Assembly: GCA_029204225.1 (NCBI GenBank)
Contig: CM055104.1
Location: 45,947,835-46,011,834 of the forward strand
Direction: 5' to 3'
Source: Diphasiastrum complanatum
Taxonomy: Eukaryota; Streptophyta; Lycopodiopsida; Lycopodiales; Lycopodiaceae
Length of the DNA stretch: 64,000 nucleotides
The translations under genes were made by a program, and so were the position numbers. The first letter of the stretch is position 1, and every line of letters begins with the position of its first letter. Under the pieces are notes generated by a model. That model was not told the DNA's origin and did no database searches. It was given only the letters and a program-made list of their open reading frames with translations. This document shows, piece after piece, positions 63,745-64,000 of this stretch.

Positions 63745-64000
63745 TCATTGTGCCTTCCTTGAGGAAGCCCTCGAGTTGACACATACAGACTCTCTTCTTC
63801 AGGATAGCCATTAAGGAATGCTTTTGTGGCATCCTCCTTTGACTTGAGCATAACCTTTGGCACAAAGTCTTGCTTTGTATTTGTTGATGGAACCATCTTG
63901 ATTGTACTTGACCCTAAATGCATCCCATCGCATTCTTGTTAGGTGGTAGATCAATCAACTCCCAAGCATGATTAGAGATTAAAGCATCATACTCCAAGAT
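63745..64000 (-). pseudogene. Ty1/copia RT relic, continues past the window end
   Basis: Minus-strand residues EYDALISNHAWELIDLPPNK at the window edge, then a decayed NKYKARLCAKGYAQ-like segment, then ATKAFLNGYPEEESLYVS near 63830-63780, follow the order of a copia RT N-terminus. There is a deletion before the AFLNG block, plus stops and frame changes. It is related to the copia RT at 12659-13465. Confidence 0.75.

Noticed and set aside
1..64000. CRISPR arrays, bacterial operons, riboswitches, rRNA and tRNA genes
   Set aside because: None seen. The regular short repeats are microsatellites, minisatellites or transposon palindromes, and gene structure with spliced introns shows plant nuclear DNA.

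Overview
This is nuclear DNA of a land plant, probably one with a large, repeat-rich genome. Two host genes are clear. One is an AP2/ERF transcription factor (5200-6791, one intron). The other is a complete sterol C24-methyltransferase gene (SMT1 type; 13 exons, 30091-59486, 343 codons), which I assembled from homology and splice sites. About 28.4 kb of the 29.4 kb SMT1 gene is intron, and the large introns are filled with transposable elements. Long introns, very long (CT)n arrays, a Penelope-like retroelement and an SMT1 sequence that departs from the flowering-plant pattern at several places suggest a fern or gymnosperm. The window alone cannot settle which.

Layout: 0-5 kb is AT-rich intergenic DNA with one copia relic. 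5.2-6.8 kb holds the ERF gene. 7-12 kb has tandem duplications and a large microsatellite but no gene. 12.6-16.1 kb is a minus-strand Ty1/copia relic split by a MITE with 9-bp target duplications. 16.5-21.5 kb is a decayed minus-strand Ty3/gypsy element (gag) between ~675-bp direct repeats, with an unexplained inverted repeat and a G/T-rich leader. 22.1-23.1 kb is a second gypsy gag. 25.4-26.3 kb is a second MITE of the same family. 27.7 and 32.5 kb carry related LTR-like sequence. 30.1-59.5 kb is SMT1. Its intron 2 holds a gypsy pol relic. Intron 3 holds a copia gag relic, a gypsy integrase relic and a solo-LTR-like copy of a copia family. Intron 10 (11.25 kb) holds a LINE, a nearly complete 5.8-kb copia element with matching target duplications, a third MITE, a gypsy gag/protease relic and a GTTCC-rich inverted-repeat element. 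60.3-62.6 kb is a Penelope-like retroelement relic between ~110-bp direct repeats. 62.6-63.6 kb is an unrecognised coding-like relic, and the window ends in a minus-strand copia RT relic.

The two host genes have no evident functional link: one is a stress/hormone-type regulator, the other the first committed methylation step of phytosterol synthesis. The points most worth a second look are the Penelope-like element, the MITE family carrying an iterated ~18-bp palindrome, the LINE tails joined to (CT)n arrays, and the microsatellite intron of the ERF gene. All calls come from reading the sequence; no database search was run.
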